Of a stretch of DNA of 64,000 nt, positions 61,603-64,000 are shown piece by piece; position 1 is the first letter of the stretch; every line of letters starts with the position of its first letter. The stretch is from contig JASJZC010000001.1 in assembly GCA_037178855.1 (NCBI GenBank), forward strand, positions 806,001 to 870,000, in the 5' to 3' direction. The notes below the pieces were generated by a model that ran no database searches, was not told the DNA's origin, and saw nothing but the letters and a program-made list of their open reading frames with translations. The translations under genes were made by a program, and so were the position numbers. Source of the DNA: Oscheius sp. JU75 (lineage: Eukaryota; Nematoda; Chromadorea; Rhabditida; Rhabditidae).

Positions 61603-64000
61603 ATGTCTTCATTCAGTTGGGAACCAGCTGAAACAGGTGCCTTTCGAATTTTTTTATTGGGTTGGCAACTAAGTCTTTTCGTTTTTTCAAATACAAAAAT
61701 TTATTGACTTGCAAACAATTTTTTCATTCGTTGTAATTATTATTATGATGTACCACGTCTGCCCATTTCACGGGTAGCTTACGGATGCCACGCTCGTAGA
61801 ACACCTTGGGTTTCGACGCGAAGAAGTTTGTCAACCAAGTTTTGAGTGTGTCGTCGGAATCGAACTGTTGTCCTCCAATCTCGTTGTTGAGAGTCCGGAA
61901 TAGATAAAAGTCGGGAGGGGCAAGGTCCGGGCTATAAGGAGGATGGGATAAAATTTCCCAACCCAGGTCGTGGATCTTGGAGCGAGTGAGTTTTGCAACA
62001 TGGGGGCGCGCGTTGTCCATCTGTAAGATGACCTTCGACTTCAGCGGTCGTTTCTGACGAAGTGCAACTGCAACCTTTTCAAGTTGCTGGCTGTATATGG
62101 CGGCCGTAAGGGTAGTTCCAGCATCCAGCAGTTCCCAGTGCACCACTCCTTCGATATCCCAGAAAACACAGAGCATAATCTTCTTTTGATGGGTGTCAGG
62201 TTTCACATCAGGAATTGGTGTCTGCCCTGGACCCACCCATTGACGCTTCCTTCGGAAGTTTACGTACGTTACCCACTTCTCATCCCCCGTCACCAGGCGT
62301 GTAAAAAGGATTTCCTCTCATACCTGGACAGGAGAGAATGGGCGACGGACATGCGCTGCCACTTCTGGGTGTCACTCAGGTCATGCGGCAACCAAGTGCC
62401 CAGTTTCTTCATAAATCTCATTTGCTTCAAATGACGTTCCACTGCGGCATGACTGACAGACAGTGCCTCTGCTAGTTCACGGGTAGTCTGCCGATTGTTC
62501 TCATTCACGAGCTGCTGCAGCAGCGATTCATCAAAACTTCTTGGCCGACCTGACCTTGGCTCATCTTCGACGTTTTTGTCCCCAGACCGAAAGCGACGGA
62601 ACCACGACTGACATACCCTCGTAGACGTCGTCCCTTGGCCATAAACATCGTTGATATTAGCCGCCGTTTGGACTCCATTCGTACCTTTGAGGAACTCGTA
62701 TAACATGCCATGTCGCAGATGGTAGGGTGGCAGGTCATCAATAGTCCGGATCAAAACGATCAGAGAATAGAGAATAAGAAGAAGAGAGGTGGTGTCTTGC
62801 ATGGTGGTGGTAGAGGACTGAGTGAGCTACACGAGGTGCTAAATCAATAGCTCGGACGTTGTCGTACACAAGACAAAGGACATGTTTACAAAAAACGATA
62901 AGACTTTGTTGCCAACCCAATACATACTGTTTTTAGCCGTTACTCGCTTCAACAGAGGCGACTTTTCCGAGCTGATCCAGAAAGATGCAGGCGGTGAAGC
63001 AGTTCTTTACGCCGCTAAGCATGACATCCACGGGTGAGGTTTCTTTCTAACTAGAATTTCAATTTCTCGATAGGAAAGTCATGGTCAAGGTGTTCTCAAG
63101 CCCGGATAAGTACAGTGAACAGGAAGTCCGAACCTTGGTGAAAGTGAGTACCGTAGAGATTCGAATAGAGGCACTGACTACATAGATACGTTACGAATTT
63201 TTCGACTACAAGACAGCATTTTGTGTTTTCAATATTCTTCATAATTGTGGCTCTTGATCAATAGTCTTTTCAGCTGGGAAATTGAAAACGCACTTCTTAA
63301 AGCGAGTGGCCGGAGCTTTTTTGCTCTATTTTGCCTGTATTCATTTCAACATGTCTCGACAGGTTAACCAGAAGATTGCAGTCATTCTAGACGAGTGCAC
63401 TCTTGGTTTCGCAATGCAAGAAAGCGACGAGTGCTTCAGCAAATCAACGCAAATTTTTTTTTGATGTTTGAGAACTTTAGCTAAGTAACGCCAGTCTGAA
63501 TAGGTACAGTGAACAGGAAGTCAAAATCTTGGCCAGAGTGAATACCGTAGAAATTCGAATAGAGGCACTGTCTAAATACACTATTGTGTATTCGCATTTT
63601 TTTGTCTACAAGACAGCATTTTTGTGTTTTCAGCATTCTTCAAAGTTGTGGCCCTTGGTCTATACTTCAACATCGCTGAAGATCAGATAGTCTAAAAATG
63701 CGAATTGCGAACGTTAGCCTATATCAAATAATATTCAGCCTTTTGCTCCCTTTCAGGTGTCTCTCCACCAAAACATTGTTCGCCTATTGGGCTGGTTCTA
63801 CTATGAAGACGGAACTGATGGTATGCGCAGCGGATATGTCATGGAATTTATGGCTAACGGAAGCTTGTCTGCAGGTGAATCTTTTGTTGGTAGCGTCACT
63901 TCTTTTGCTAGTTTAGTTATTCACAACCTGTCTATACAGTACAATGACAACCAAGTGTATTCTTGGATTCAACAGGCCGGTCGTGGAATTGCCTATCTTC
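61603..64000 (+). CDS. Second copy of the kinase(-Kelch) gene, partial
   Basis: A paralogue of the gene at 33160, in the same orientation and running off the right edge. Exons with the same phases: 61603-61636, 62937-63033, 63074-63143 (one codon shorter), 63757-63874, 63917 to beyond 64000. The encoded kinase N-lobe keeps MVKVF and HQNIVRLLGWF and the following YSWIQQAGRGIAYL. A complete mariner lies in intron 1. Intron 3 contains a tandem copy of the end of exon 3 with its donor (63504-63537). No disabling change was seen in the visible exons. Whether the Kelch half is also present cannot be told. Confidence 0.82.
61657..62920 (-). mobile_element. Full-length mariner transposon
   Basis: A 1264-bp element bounded by inverted repeats starting TTGGGTTGGCAAC and flanked on both sides by the TA target duplication (61655-61656 and 62921-62922). 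It sits in intron 1 of the second kinase copy. The first copy has the same flanking sequence without it near 33212, showing the empty site. The transposase gene lies on the minus strand. Confidence 0.95.
61724..62802 (-). pseudogene. Mariner transposase with one frameshift
   Basis: A cut-and-paste transposase of the DD34D class. The N-terminal frame (62802-62290) has the HTH region (VCQSWFRRFRSGDKNVEDEP, RSGRP) and WLPHDL in place of the family's WVPHEL. The C-terminal frame (62293-61724) has all three catalytic aspartates: TGDEKW, LQMDNARPH and YSPDLAPPDF, with 34 residues between the last two. The halves are offset by one base near 62290, where a short T-run suggests a small deletion. The reading upstream of LRHGMLYEF looks atypical, so the true start may differ. 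As it stands no full transposase is made, but the damage is minimal. Confidence 0.9.
63504..63537 (+). repeat. Tandem copy of kinase exon 3 end, possible alternative exon
   Basis: It has an AATAG acceptor, 34 bases similar to the end of exon 3 (TACAGTGAACAGGAAGTC), and a GTGAAT donor. The phase equals that of exon 3, so splicing from exon 2 directly to it would stay in frame and drop the segment that holds the ATP-binding Lys. Confidence 0.6.

Overview
The window reads as animal DNA, most probably from a nematode. Coding exons are short and separated by introns that are often only 34-60 bases long, with strong TTTTCAG acceptors. Several first exons begin 2-30 bases after an acceptor-like site, as expected with spliced-leader trans-splicing. 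Argonaute genes are expanded, and the conserved genes (NARS, TENT5, DGAT2, DRAM-like, FAM174-like) are typical of animals. The species cannot be named from the sequence. Gene models were built by hand from splice sites and reading phase. In every exon set quoted as complete, the summed length divides by three and the phases agree.

Layout: 1-8875 (-) is a large secreted or cell-surface multidomain lectin (C-type lectin, LDLa, CUB, Sushi, EGF, mucin-like, LamG/pentraxin, HYR, GCC2/GCC3), cut by the left edge. 8876-10948 is a divergent intergenic region with an inverted-repeat element and a 41-bp hairpin. 10949-15285 (+) is cytoplasmic asparaginyl-tRNA synthetase, whose introns hold several tRNA-like pieces. 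16478-23156 (-) is a TENT5/FAM46 poly(A) polymerase. 23160-28477 shows no gene. 28478-29745 (+) is a short-chain dehydrogenase, followed after 173 bases by a DGAT2-like acyltransferase (29919-32447), perhaps as an operon. 33160-36665 (+) is an unusual protein kinase-Kelch fusion, partly copied at 61603 to beyond 64000.

The region 37.7-57.2 kb is a small-RNA pathway cluster with three complete slicer-type Argonautes: 39534-43712 (+), 44978-48473 (+) and 50211-53767 (-). The first is preceded by exons for a Q/N/R/Y-rich disordered segment that splice to it in phase. A 148-bp inverted copy of part of the third lies 141 bases behind its own stop codon, so its read-through transcript could fold on itself. 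A possible fourth Argonaute 5' relic at 56.8-57.2 kb is interrupted by a decayed LINE.

57965-59104 (-) is a DRAM/TMEM150-like six-helix membrane protein, whose intron carries a partial copy of the neighbouring FAM174-like gene (60812-61189, +). The second kinase copy carries a full-length mariner (61657-62920) in its first intron, and the first copy shows the empty site. DNA repeats (mariner, MITEs, foldbacks, tRNA-like pieces, GA/CT-rich intron tracts) are frequent throughout.
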